DNA of 64,000 nt from Mycolicibacter virginiensis (GTDB lineage Bacteria > Actinomycetota > Actinomycetes > Mycobacteriales > Mycobacteriaceae), in the NCBI RefSeq assembly GCF_022374935.2, contig NZ_CP092430.2:1860001-1924000 (forward strand). Reading direction: 5' to 3'. The first letter of the stretch is position 1, and the number at the start of each line of letters is the position of its first letter. Positions 51,691 through 59,821 of this stretch are shown here, in pieces. The notes under the pieces were generated by a model. The model had not been told where the DNA came from. It worked only from the letters and a program-made list of their open reading frames with translations, and made no database searches. The position numbers and the translations under genes are program-made.

Positions 51691-54480
51691 CTAGGCCACC
51701 CCGGAATCCGACGTCTGCTCGGGGGCCGCCAACACGTCGTCGATCTGGTACTGCGTCGCCGCAGTCACCGCCACGGACGGGTCGATGACCCCGTCGCGGC
51801 CCAGCGCCGCCAGTACCGCCACCACGACCGACTCGGCGTCGGTGTTGAAGTAGCGCCGCGCGGCCGGTCGGGTGTCGGAGAATCCGAACCCGTCGGTGCC
51901 CAGGGTGACGTAGTTACCGGGCACCCACTGCCGGATCTGCTCGGGCACCGCACGCATCCAGTCCGACACCGCGACGACCGGGCCGGTGGCGTCCGCCAGC
52001 GCCTGTGTCACATACGGCACCGCGGCCGGGCGCTCGGGGTGCCGCAGTCGCTCGCGCTCGATGGCGACACCGTCCCGGTTGAGCTCACCCCAGCTGGTCA
52101 CCGACCATACGTCGGCGGCCACATCCCAGTCGGCGGCCAACATGTCGGCGGCCCGCAGCGCCTCGGGCACCGCCACCCCCGAGGCCAGGATCTGCGCGGT
52201 CTGCGACCGCGCTTCGGCGGCCTTGCGGAAACGGTAGATGCCGCGCAGCAGACCATCGGGGTCGAAACCGTCCGGCTCGGCCGGCTGCACGTAGGGCTCG
52301 TTGTAGAGCGTGACGTAGAAGTACACGTTCTCCGGGTCCGGGCCGTACATCCGGTGCAGGCCGCTTTCGATGATGTGGGCGACCTCGTAGGCGAACGCGG
52401 GATCGTAGGAGACCACTGCCGGGTTGGTGGAGGCCAACAGCAGTGAGTGGCCGTCGGCGTGCTGCAGCCCCTCACCGGTCAGGGTGGTGCGTCCCGCGGT
52501 GGCCCCCAGCACGAAGCCGCGTGCCATCTGATCGGCGGCCGCCCACAGGCCGTCGCCGGTGCGCTGGAAGCCGAACATCGAATAGAAGATGTAGATCGGC
52601 ACCATCGGCTCGTCGTGGGTCGCATACGACGTCCCGACCGCGGTGAACGAGGCCGTCGAGCCGGCTTCGTTGATGCCCTCGTGCAGGATCTGGCCGACTT
52701 CGCTTTCCTTGTAGGCCAGCATCAGGTCGGCATCCACCGAGGTGTAGAGCTGGCCGTTGCGGTTGTAGATCTTCAAGGACGGGAACCACGAGTCCATCCC
52801 GAACGTGCGCGCCTCATCGGGGATGATCGGCACCAGGCGCGGGCCTAACTGCTTGTCTCGCAACAACTCTTTGAACACCCGCACGGTCGCCATGGTGGTG
52901 GCGACCTCCTGGTTGCCCGAACCCTTCTTAACCGCCGCGTAGGCCTGCGAGCCCGGCAGCTCCACCGTCTTGGCCTGGGTGCGGCGATGCGGCACGAAGC
53001 CGCCCAGGGCGCGGCGCCGATCCAGCAGGTAACGGATCTCGGGGGCGTTCTCGCCGGGGTGGTAGTACGGCGGCAGGTACGGGTTCTCCTCGAGTTCGGA
53101 GTCCGGGATCGGAATCCGCATCTCGTCGCGGAAGTCCTTGAGGTCTTGCAGCCGGAACTTCTTCATCTGGTGGGTGGCGTTGCGCCCGGCGAAGTAGCTG
53201 CCCAGGCTGTAGCCCTTGATGGTCTTGGCCAGGATGACGGTGGGTTGGCCCTTGTGTTCGACGGCCGCGCGGTAGGCGGCGTGGACCTTGCGGTAGTCGT
53301 GCCCGCCGCGCTTGAGGTGCCAGATGTCCTGATCGGACAGGTTCTCCACCAGCGCCTTGGTGCGCGGGTCGCGGCCGAAGAAGTGCTCCCGCACGTAGCC
53401 GCCGTCGTTGGCCTTGTAGGTCTGGTAGTCGCCGTCGGGGGTGACGTTCATCAGGTTGACCAGGGCGCCGTCGCGGTCGGCGTGCAGCAGGGCATCCCAC
53501 TCGCGGCCCCACACCACCTTGATCACGTTCCAACCCGCGCCCCGGAAGAACGATTCCAGCTCCTGGATGATCTTGCCGTTGCCGCGCACCGGGCCGTCCA
53601 GGCGCTGCAGGTTGCAGTTGACCACGAACGTCAGGTTGTCCAGACCCTCCAGCGCGCCGACGTGCAGCAGCCCGCGGCTCTCCGGCTCGTCCATCTCGCC
53701 GTCACCCAAGAAGCACCACACGTGCTGATCGGAGGTGTCCTTGATGCCACGGTCGTGCAGATAGTGGTTGAACCGGGCCTGGTAGATGGCGTTCATCGGG
53801 CCCAGGCCCATCGACACCGTGGGGAATTCCCAGAAGTCGGGCATCAGCCGCGGATGCGGGTAGGACGGCAGCCCGCCGCCCGGGTGGCTGTGCTCCTGAC
53901 GGAATCCGTCGAGGTCGTGGGTGCTCAGCCGGCCTTCGAGGAAGGCGCGCGCGTAGATGCCGGGGGAGGCGTGGCCCTGGATGAACACCTGGTCGCCGCC
54001 GCCGGGATGGTCCTTGCCTCGGAAGAAGTGGTTGAAGCCGACCTCATAGAGCGTCGACGACGACGCGTAGGTCGAGATGTGTCCGCCGACTCCCACTCCG
54101 GGGCGCTGCGCGCGGTGCACCATCACCGCGGCGTTCCAGCGGATCCAGCTGCGGTAGCGGCGCTCGGTTTCCTCGTCGCCGGGGAACCAGGGCTCCAGTT
54201 CGGTCGGGATGGTGTTGACGTAGTCGGTGGAGGTGAGCGCGGGGATCGCCACCCGCTGCTCGCCGGCGCGCTCGAGCAAACGCAACATCAGGTAGCGGGC
54301 GCGGGCCGGACCGGAGCGGGCCAGCAGTTCGTCGAAGGACTCCAGCCATTCGGAGGTCTCGTCGGAGTCGATGTCGGGAAGGTAGGACGCCACCCCCTCG
54401 CGGATCACCCGGACCCGGTCGGATTCGGTTGTGCTGCTTGGCTTTTTGGCCTGATCCTGATCTACGGCCTCAGTGGTCAA
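51691..54480 (-). CDS. aceE: Pyruvate dehydrogenase E1 component (homodimeric AceE)
   Basis: This 929-residue ThDP-dependent E1 subunit decarboxylates pyruvate and passes the acetyl group to lipoyl-E2. The ThDP/Mg motif is [15 protein letters not shown]...[11 protein letters not shown]. Long conserved blocks ([39 protein letters not shown]) match mycobacterial AceE. I choose the TTG at 54480 (AAGGAG seven bp upstream; protein begins TTEAVDQDQ), because M. tuberculosis AceE also starts LTT from TTG as I recall; the frame extends 20 codons further without support. E2 and E3 are encoded elsewhere. Confidence 0.95.
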   Translation of the reverse strand: MTTEAVDQDQAKKPSSTTESDRVRVIREGVASYLPDIDSDETSEWLESFDELLARSGPARARYLMLRLLERAGEQRVAIPALTSTDYVNTIPTELEPWFPGDEETERRYRSWIRWNAAVMVHRAQRPGVGVGGHISTYASSSTLYEVGFNHFFRGKDHPGGGDQVFIQGHASPGIYARAFLEGRLSTHDLDGFRQEHSHPGGGLPSYPHPRLMPDFWEFPTVSMGLGPMNAIYQARFNHYLHDRGIKDTSDQHVWCFLGDGEMDEPESRGLLHVGALEGLDNLTFVVNCNLQRLDGPVRGNGKIIQELESFFRGAGWNVIKVVWGREWDALLHADRDGALVNLMNVTPDGDYQTYKANDGGYVREHFFGRDPRTKALVENLSDQDIWHLKRGGHDYRKVHAAYRAAVEHKGQPTVILAKTIKGYSLGSYFAGRNATHQMKKFRLQDLKDFRDEMRIPIPDSELEENPYLPPYYHPGENAPEIRYLLDRRRALGGFVPHRRTQAKTVELPGSQAYAAVKKGSGNQEVATTMATVRVFKELLRDKQLGPRLVPIIPDEARTFGMDSWFPSLKIYNRNGQLYTSVDADLMLAYKESEVGQILHEGINEAGSTASFTAVGTSYATHDEPMVPIYIFYSMFGFQRTGDGLWAAADQMARGFVLGATAGRTTLTGEGLQHADGHSLLLASTNPAVVSYDPAFAYEVAHIIESGLHRMYGPDPENVYFYVTLYNEPYVQPAEPDGFDPDGLLRGIYRFRKAAEARSQTAQILASGVAVPEALRAADMLAADWDVAADVWSVTSWGELNRDGVAIERERLRHPERPAAVPYVTQALADATGPVVAVSDWMRAVPEQIRQWVPGNYVTLGTDGFGFSDTRPAARRYFNTDAESVVVAVLAALGRDGVIDPSVAVTAATQYQIDDVLAAPEQTSDSGVA

Positions 54481-54667
54481 CGCAATGCTCCTTGGTTCGG
54501 AGGACAAGATGTGCCTCCCGGCTTGTGGCCAGGACGACACCGACCGATCGATTCGCCGGTCTCGTCTTTTCTATCGTGCCCCACCGGACACCCGGCCGCC
54601 GGTGCGTCAGTGCCGCTGGGTGGGCTGATCTCGGCCTGGTGGCAGGTACGCGGTAACGTTTGAAGTT

Positions 54668-55255
54668 GTGCTGACCCGACGGCTGACTGCCTCGCGCGCC
54701 CAGACGCGGCGACACGCTCGGGCAGGCGCGTCGGTGGCCGGTGTGGTGGCGGCATTGGCGATGGGTGTCGTGGGCTGTACCAGCATCATCGGCGGCAACC
54801 CGCAAGCCGACACCTCCGAAGCCCCGGCCTACCGCTCCTCGGTGTCGGCGTCGGTGTCGGCCTCGGAGGCCACCTCGAGCATTCGAGAGACCCAGCGTCA
54901 GCAGTCGATGACCACCCAGGCGGTCCGCGGCGCGTGCGGCCGGTTCGCCTCGAGCAGCAGCGACGCCGTCGACGTGGTGAACAAGTACGTCGAGGCGTTC
55001 AACAACGGTGGCGATATCTCCGGCACCGCCGGGCCGGCGGTGGAGGCGCTCAACCACAGCGCCGACGAGGTCGCCGCGGCGATCAACGAGAAGTTGTCGC
55101 AGGATCTGACCGACGCATTCAATACCTATGCACAGGCCGCGCGTGGCGTCGCGACGGCGATCTCATCCAAGGCGCCGGTGTCGGTGTACAACGCCCGCAA
55201 GGATGAGCTCAACCGGGCTCGGGACAAGGGGATGCAGCTGTGCAAAGCCTTCTGA
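54668..55255 (+). CDS. Putative lipoprotein, Rv2240c-like
   Basis: This 195-residue exported protein has a basic N-terminus (RRLTASRAQTRRHARAG), a hydrophobic stretch and a lipobox-like GVVGC-TS, suggesting a lipid-anchored extracytoplasmic protein. A Ser/Ala-rich linker (residues 50-75) leads into an all-helical domain with two further cysteines (RGACGRF and QLCKAF), which may form a disulfide. It is divergent from aceE and precedes the DUF3052 and ahpE genes. Start GTG 54668. Function is unknown. Confidence 0.8.
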   Translation: MLTRRLTASRAQTRRHARAGASVAGVVAALAMGVVGCTSIIGGNPQADTSEAPAYRSSVSASVSASEATSSIRETQRQQSMTTQAVRGACGRFASSSSDAVDVVNKYVEAFNNGGDISGTAGPAVEALNHSADEVAAAINEKLSQDLTDAFNTYAQAARGVATAISSKAPVSVYNARKDELNRARDKGMQLCKAF

Positions 55256-55339
55256 GCCCGCTGATCCCGCGCCGCACGGCGAGCTGTGCAACGATGATTC
55301 ACATCACACACAGCGCTGACGATCGAGGGAGGTCACACG

Positions 55340-55762
55340 GTGGTCGCGGCGGATAACGCCCCGAGCTTCGCCCGTAAACTGGGCATCGAGAGCAAGCAGT
55401 TGATCCAGGAGTTCGGCTGGGACGAGGACGCCGACGACGACATCCGTGTCGACGTCGAAGAGGCCGCCGGCAGCGAACTGCTCGACGAGGACACCGACGA
55501 GGTGGTCGACGTCGTGCTGCTCTGGTGGCGCGACGGCGATGGTGACTTGGTGGACACCTTGATGGATGCGATCACCGCCTTGGCCGACGATGGGGTGATC
55601 TGGGTATTGACGCCCAAGACCGGTCGTTCCGGCCACGTGCAGCCCGCCGAGATCGCCGAGGCGGCGCCGACTGCCGGCCTGATGCCGACGTCGTCGGTCA
55701 ACCTGGGGGACTGGAGTGCCAGTCGCCTGGTGCAGCCGAAGTCCCGCGCGGGGAAGCGTTGA
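55340..55762 (+). CDS. DUF3052 family protein
   Basis: This 140-residue acidic cytoplasmic protein starts VAADNAPSFARKLGIESKQ and has a central DEVVDVVLLWWRDGDGDL, typical of actinobacterial DUF3052 (Rv2239c). GGGAGGT precedes the GTG at 55340. Its TGA overlaps the ahpE ATG (TGATG), so the two are coupled. The stable pairing hints at a redox or stress role, but no function is known to me. Confidence 0.88.
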   Translation: MVAADNAPSFARKLGIESKQLIQEFGWDEDADDDIRVDVEEAAGSELLDEDTDEVVDVVLLWWRDGDGDLVDTLMDAITALADDGVIWVLTPKTGRSGHVQPAEIAEAAPTAGLMPTSSVNLGDWSASRLVQPKSRAGKR

Positions 55763-56223
55763 TGCTGGAAGTCGGCGCGCAGGCCCCTGACTTCACCCTC
55801 AAGGACCAGAACCAGCAGCAGGTGACGCTGAGCAGCTTCCGGGGCGAGAAGAACGTTCTGCTGGTGTTTTTCCCGCTGGCCTTCACCGGCATCTGTCAGG
55901 GCGAGCTGGATCAGTTGCGGGATCACCTGCCCAGCTACGTCAACGACGACAGTGTGGCGCTGGCGATCTCGGTCGGCCCGCCGCCCACCCACAAGATCTG
56001 GGCGACCGAGAGCGGGTTCCTGTTCCCGGTGCTCTCGGATTTCTGGCCGCACGGCGCCGTCAGCCAGGACTACGGGGTGTTCAACTCCGACACCGGCTTT
56101 CCCAACCGCGGCACGTTCGTCATCGACAAGTCCGGCATCATCCGGTTCGCCGAGATGAAGCAGCCCGGTGAGGCACGCGACCAGCAGCTCTGGCTCGATG
56201 CTCTGGGTGCCCTCAAGTCGTGA
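55762..56223 (+). CDS. ahpE: One-Cys peroxiredoxin AhpE
   Basis: This 153-residue peroxiredoxin reduces peroxides and peroxynitrite. The peroxidatic Cys lies in FFPLAFTGICQGELDQLRDH (P-x3-T-x2-C). There is no other cysteine, so it is a one-Cys type that relies on external thiols such as mycoredoxin/mycothiol. The sequence is near-identical in key blocks to M. tuberculosis AhpE (Rv2238c). The ATG at 55762 is coupled to the upstream stop. It ends 46 bp before tRNA-Val. Confidence 0.95.
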   Translation: MLEVGAQAPDFTLKDQNQQQVTLSSFRGEKNVLLVFFPLAFTGICQGELDQLRDHLPSYVNDDSVALAISVGPPPTHKIWATESGFLFPVLSDFWPHGAVSQDYGVFNSDTGFPNRGTFVIDKSGIIRFAEMKQPGEARDQQLWLDALGALKS

Positions 56224-56269
56224 TCGTTTTGGGCCTGGGGTACCGGTCCGGGTAACCTGCCCGAGGCAG

Positions 56270-56344
56270 GGGCGCGTAGCTCAGTGGTAGAGCTCTGGTT
56301 TTACACACCAGCGGTCGGCGGTTCGATACCGTCCGCGCCCACCA
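56270..56344 (+). tRNA. tRNA-Val (anticodon TAC), CCA encoded
   Basis: The 7-bp acceptor GGGCGCG/CGCGCCC, D arm, anticodon stem CTGGT/ACCAG around the loop TTTACAC (anticodon TAC) and a T arm with TTCGATA are all present. CCA is encoded at 56342-56344. The 3' 44 bp are repeated exactly at 59231-59274, marking this gene as an integration site. Confidence 0.96.
56301..56344 (+). repeat. Left 44-bp att repeat (within tRNA-Val)
   Basis: Runs from TTACACACCA in the anticodon loop to the CCA end. It is identical over 44 bp to 59231-59274; the base before it differs (T versus G), which sets the left limit of the core. Confidence 0.9.
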
Positions 56345-57277
56345 TCAAAACTCCAGTTCAGAGGATTTTGAACTGCATTCTCTCTCGTTCTCCAAAACCC
56401 CGTTGCGCCAACAGTGTGCCGAGGTTTTCTGCGAGGCGATGGGACCCGAAACAGCGTGTGCGCGACCTACCAAACGCCAACGAATCGGAACATACCCGAA
56501 GACGCGAAATGACCGCGACAGTGATAGAGGCGGGATTAAGCCTCAAGGTGACTGTGAGTCGGATTGCGGGGCAGGATTATTGGCCACGATCGGTACACAG
56601 TTGGAGGACATCCTCGGTGAGTCGCTCGAACACCTGATTGAGCCGTTCGAGAGGACTATGAGCGCGGTGACCCGTCTCGGCAAGGTATTAACGTCCGTCG
56701 CTTCTGAAGTTCAACCGAAAGACGTCTCGTGGCGGCCCCATGCGGACAATCTCGTCGCGGGATGGAGACTTTACTGAATGAGGAGGTGGCTTTCTCTAGG
56801 CCGGAACGCAGGATGCCTCTCGGCTCCGCCAGCCTCAAAGCGCATCGACGTTGCGCGCGGAGCTTTGAGGCTCGCGAAGATGATGCGAAAGGGTCGCACA
56901 ACGGACTGCGCCAACGCCGGCGTGCTGACACACATGTGTCACGACGGTCTGCCGGCGCAGCGGCCCCCACGGCTCCGAACGCGGTGCACGACTGAATTCA
57001 GCGATCGGCTGTGCAACTCCATAGCGAGGCCACGGAGGCTATCCGCGACGGTTGCACGGAGTCGACGATTAGCCAGGTCGCAAGCTTAAATTGGCATCGA
57101 GCGGCGAAATGAGAGCAGCGATGTGCTCTTCACCGATGTCGACCTGCGCCCGAGCGCCATCGCTCGGGGCTCACGACCCGATGATGGTGGCAAGCGCAGC
57201 GGTTGCCACTATTGTTCTTCGATGACAGGCGTGTCACCGGCCGTTCCGTCTAGTATCTCCGTCGAAATTCGGGTATG
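56345..57277. other. Left, gene-poor half of the island
   Basis: No convincing intact gene is seen in these 933 bp. Two overlapping forward frames read as protein-like when joined by a shift: one from the ATG at 56509 (TATVIEAGLSLKVTVSRIAG) and one ending at 56777 (GTQLEDILGESLEHLIEPFE, then SWRPHADNLVAGWRLY). This may be a frameshifted remnant. A perfect 11-bp inverted repeat (AGCCTCAAAGC at 56831-56841, GCTTTGAGGCT at 56862-56872) could form a hairpin with a 20-nt loop. The stretch 56880-57270 holds nothing I can support. Confidence 0.4.
56398..56423 (+). repeat. Left copy of 26-bp near-repeat inside the island
   Basis: CCCCGTTGCGCC-AAC-AGTGTGCC-GAG matches 59089-59114 (CCCCGTTGCGCC-GAG-AGTGTGCC-AAG) at 23 of 26 positions, in the same orientation. 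It begins 53 bp inside the left att repeat. Confidence 0.6.
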
Positions 57278-58804
57278 TCAGCTCAGTTCCTCCAAAAGCA
57301 GGTCGAGCGCTGCAATGGCAGCATCTGCAACGGCTTTCGTCACCTCGTCACCTGAACGCAGTGCAACACCGGGGTGAACAAAATTCCGCCATTTCCTAAA
57401 GACATTATCCAATAGTTGCGCAGTGCTCGGCTTAATATAGCGCTGCGCATTTTTCGTATTGGATGGATCATCTGCGAACCCGGGGCAGCAGGCATTGATG
57501 AGGCCTTGGAAGCCAAGTTTTATAGCCTTCTCTCGTGGCAGGTTTGAGGACCGGATCGCTACGTCGAGTAGGATGCCCTCGATCGCGATTCCTGCCATCA
57601 CTACTGACGCTCTATAATTTCCCGTGACGCGGCAGCGCGTCGATTCAAGGCGGTCGGCCATAACGAATTCTCGAAGAGACGGATCGATGATGCATGCAAT
57701 GCCACTCTCGTCGGGTTCAGACTGAACTTCGATGAGTTGTGGAAACTCGGCGTCTGACCACCAATCCGCAGGCACTGCCCCGAATTTTCGAACAGATTGG
57801 CGATCGGTCTGGGCATCTAACGATTTCTGCCAGTGATCAAGATGGCCTTGTAGCGCTAGCGAATATGAGAGTGCATCCCATGTCAGTTTGTTAGATTCAC
57901 TGGATTTAAACACAAGGCGAGGGGCGGTAACCCAGTGGCTTACTCTTTCGCCGATGAATTCATTGTATATCGGATGGCGGCTGCTATGAGCGGAATTCTG
58001 GTAAAACGAGGCGCTAAACATAGCTAAGCATGCGAGGTCCATGCTGCGCGTAAAGCGATGCTTATGGGGTCCGGTATAGGTGTCGCGAGGTGTCAAGTAA
58101 ATCGATCCCTGTCGATTTAGGATGAGATATTCTGTCCGCGATTTCCTGTTAATCGCTTCGCATTCGTCTATAACGGCCTCGACTAGCTCTTTGTTGAGGG
58201 ATTTTGGATCGCGAGTGCCGATTAATAGTGCGACGATCTCCTCAATATTTTCAAGCGCTGAACTTTGGAAGTTGTCTGACGGTTGGTTCAAGTTGAGGTG
58301 AAATCCAAAATAGCTATCCTGGTACCGAATTGCCTCGTATTCTGCCTCACGATCACCTTCGGCTAGATAATTTATCATCCGCAACGCGTGGTCGATTACG
58401 GGAATGGTTCGGGGTGAGCGCAGCCTATATAGATCGTCGAAATCCTTGTTCGCGATCTTGGTTGCATCGATATTTAGAGTCGCCTTGATGCGGGCGAGTA
58501 AAACCCCTGGAAAGAGTTCACCTGAAATAGAATTAATTGATCCGGTGAAGTTGCCAAATTGCGTCGGAGCGCTCGGCAGGCGTGTAAGTTCTTGGTCGAA
58601 GAGGTCTGAGCTTCGGGAAAATAGCCGATAGAACCCGTCCTTAGGTCTGAGCGCATAAGGTACGACAACGTATGGCTCGGGGATGTCGAATTGGCTCACT
58701 AACGCAGGATGGGGCTTAACGTCAAAAAATCGTCGAACTCGGGCCTCGGTCCATGAAAGTGCAGGGACAGTCGTGGCCGTGATCCACTGCACGTCCAACT
58801 GCAT
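57278..58804 (-). CDS. Uncharacterised 508-aa island protein with HEPN-like C-terminal segment
   Basis: I do not recognise this protein as a whole. The ATG at 58804 has GGAGAAG upstream and starts QLDVQWITATTVPALSW. Residues 1-370 are mixed alpha/beta with no motif I can name and no signal or membrane helix. The last 110 residues look like a HEPN bundle: YRASVVMAGIAIEGILLDVA, then KWRNFVHPGVALRSGDE (Arg473, Asn474, His477) and a closing helix. In HEPN ribonucleases an R(N)-x3/4-H motif is catalytic; here the spacing is one residue short of the commonest form. Low GC and unusual codons mark it as foreign. It is the sole large gene of the island, so defence or toxin cargo is a reasonable guess, not a demonstrated role. 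Confidence 0.6.
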   Translation of the reverse strand: MQLDVQWITATTVPALSWTEARVRRFFDVKPHPALVSQFDIPEPYVVVPYALRPKDGFYRLFSRSSDLFDQELTRLPSAPTQFGNFTGSINSISGELFPGVLLARIKATLNIDATKIANKDFDDLYRLRSPRTIPVIDHALRMINYLAEGDREAEYEAIRYQDSYFGFHLNLNQPSDNFQSSALENIEEIVALLIGTRDPKSLNKELVEAVIDECEAINRKSRTEYLILNRQGSIYLTPRDTYTGPHKHRFTRSMDLACLAMFSASFYQNSAHSSRHPIYNEFIGERVSHWVTAPRLVFKSSESNKLTWDALSYSLALQGHLDHWQKSLDAQTDRQSVRKFGAVPADWWSDAEFPQLIEVQSEPDESGIACIIDPSLREFVMADRLESTRCRVTGNYRASVVMAGIAIEGILLDVAIRSSNLPREKAIKLGFQGLINACCPGFADDPSNTKNAQRYIKPSTAQLLDNVFRKWRNFVHPGVALRSGDEVTKAVADAAIAALDLLLEELS

Positions 58805-58823
58805 TTGCTTCTCCCCGGTTGTG

Positions 58824-58864
58824 TGGCGCATCGAGGACTTGAACCTCGCCCGCGGTAAACCGCG
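58824..58864 (-). other. tRNA-like T-arm plus hairpin, not a functional tRNA
   Basis: On the minus strand, CGAGG-TTCAAGT-CCTCG forms a perfect T arm (58832-58848) followed by ATGCGCCA, resembling a tRNA 3' end. The adjacent CGCGG-TTTA-CCGCG (58851-58864) is a hairpin with a 4-nt loop, not a 7-nt anticodon loop, and no D arm fits. It may be the scar of another tRNA-borne att site. Confidence 0.4.
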
Positions 58865-59088
58865 TCCGCCCCACGGTGGCTGCGCCCAGAGGTCACGCAA
58901 ACGCTGTACGTAACGCACGGCCACCCAGCATCAACGATTGTTCGGTTCTAGTCAACGCAGGGAACCGTGTCCACACCAAGTGCCGTACAAGCTACTGCGT
59001 CGCGCAGCATGTCCGGGCTTGCGGGCCGCAAGGTGAGATTGCCACTGGCAGGGGCCCGCGGGCGGCCGGAACGACCGGAAATCCAAGT

Positions 59089-59114
59089 CCCCGTTGCGCC
59101 GAGAGTGTGCCAAG
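59089..59114 (+). repeat. Right copy of 26-bp near-repeat inside the island
   Basis: Matches 56398-56423 at 23 of 26 positions in the same orientation and ends 116 bp before the right att repeat. In a circularised element the two copies would flank the 44-bp core on either side. Confidence 0.6.
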
Positions 59115-59230
59115 ACGGGTGTCAACTGACGATTGAACCGTTGGCACCGCGGGGCGGCTGCGACACGCTGAACTGTAGATGCTGTGAGAATGCACAGCGC
59201 GAAACGTTCCAAGTGCGGCAATAAACCCCG

Positions 59231-59274
59231 TTACACACCAGCGGTCGGCGGTTCGATACCGTCCGCGCCCACCA
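59231..59274 (+). repeat. Right 44-bp att repeat (partial tRNA-Val copy)
   Basis: Exact copy of the tRNA-Val 3' half including CCA, without the acceptor 5' strand or D arm, so it is not a gene. It marks the right island boundary. Confidence 0.9.
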
Positions 59275-59312
59275 GTTGTTTGACACCGCCGCAGATCGTC
59301 AATGCGGTGAGC

Positions 59313-59531
59313 ATGACAACTTCTCCGACACCGGACGAACCCACTCCACCGTCGCCGCCGGTTCCTCCGCAACGGGCGCCGAGCGGCAAGTGGGGCGTAC
59401 CGCCGTCGACCAGCCCGCAGCTGACTCCCACGGGACGTTCGGCGAAGCCGCCAGGCGTGCGCGCGGTGCTGTGGGCGGCCCTGCTCGTGCTGATCGGCGT
59501 CATCGCCCTGCTGATCGTGCTCTCGGCCTGA
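59313..59531 (+). CDS. Small Pro-rich single-pass membrane protein
   Basis: This is a 72-residue protein. Residues 1-48 are Pro/Ser/Thr-rich (TTSPTPDEPTPPSPPVPP) and residues 49-71 form one hydrophobic helix (VLWAALLVLIGVIALLIVLSA). A GTG two codons upstream of the ATG at 59313 is an alternative start. It lies just outside the island. Function is unknown; the antisense open frame here is judged a shadow. Confidence 0.6.
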   Translation: MTTSPTPDEPTPPSPPVPPQRAPSGKWGVPPSTSPQLTPTGRSAKPPGVRAVLWAALLVLIGVIALLIVLSA

Positions 59532-59595
59532 GCGCCGACGGCGAAAACCCGCTCGGGCAGGCACCTGACCGGGCGGGCATCGCTACACCGCGTGC

Positions 59596-59814
59596 TCAGT
59601 GTGAATGCGCGTGGCCGGCGTGCTCCAGGCCCACCTGATGCGTGTGCGGATGGCTGTGCACGGTCCCGTCTTCGTGCGTGTGCTCGTGCTCGTGCTCGAC
59701 GTGCTCGTGCTCGTGAGCGTCGTGCACGTGGGTGTGCGTCACGTCGCCGTGCGTGTGCTCGTGCGCGTGCGGCGCGTGGTGGCTGTGGTCTTCACCGTGG
59801 TTGTGGTGCGACAT
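59596..59814 (-). CDS. Histidine-rich metal-binding protein
   Basis: This 72-residue protein has 28 histidines (39%), mostly as alternating H-E/H-T/H-x pairs (e.g. EHEHVEHEHEHTHED), with no cysteine and no signal peptide. Such proteins bind Ni, Co or Zn and act as stores or metallochaperones. It starts 7 bp after the KmtR-like stop, with its Shine-Dalgarno sequence (AAGGGAG) inside the end of that gene, so the pair is one operon. Metal-responsive expression with its regulator is a strong inference. The valine/arginine-rich frame on the other strand is a shadow. Confidence 0.8.
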   Translation of the reverse strand: MSHHNHGEDHSHHAPHAHEHTHGDVTHTHVHDAHEHEHVEHEHEHTHEDGTVHSHPHTHQVGLEHAGHAHSH

Positions 59815-59821
59815 GGGTGGC

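Larger units (their letters stand above)
58805..59230. other. Right end of the island, no gene seen
   Basis: This 426-bp stretch lies between the cargo gene start and the right att repeat. It holds the tRNA-like element at 58824-58864, the right copy of the 26-bp repeat at 59089-59114, and presumably the cargo promoter. I find no open frame with coding character. Confidence 0.5.
56301..59274. mobile_element. Small tRNA-Val-integrated genomic island, no integrase visible
   Basis: The segment is bounded by two identical 44-bp copies of the tRNA-Val 3' half (56301-56344 and 59231-59274), the classic footprint of site-specific integration that restores the tRNA. Unit length from repeat to repeat is 2930 bp. 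The inside is clearly AT-richer (lines I counted were about 38-48% GC). It carries one long gene on the minus strand and no recognisable integrase or excisionase, so it is either a decayed element or one mobilised in trans. From memory, M. tuberculosis has no such copy here. Confidence 0.8.

Noticed and set aside
52987..54663. 558-codon forward open frame opposite aceE
   Set aside because: aceE is unmistakable on the other strand over the whole length; no motif is seen in the forward frame.
58805..58890. Possible complete tRNA gene on the minus strand
   Set aside because: The T arm is perfect, but the anticodon arm cannot form a 7-nt loop, the D arm is missing and the length is about 62 nt; kept only as a tRNA-like scar.
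59231..59274. Second tRNA-Val gene
   Set aside because: Only the 3' half is present; no acceptor 5' strand or D arm precedes it.
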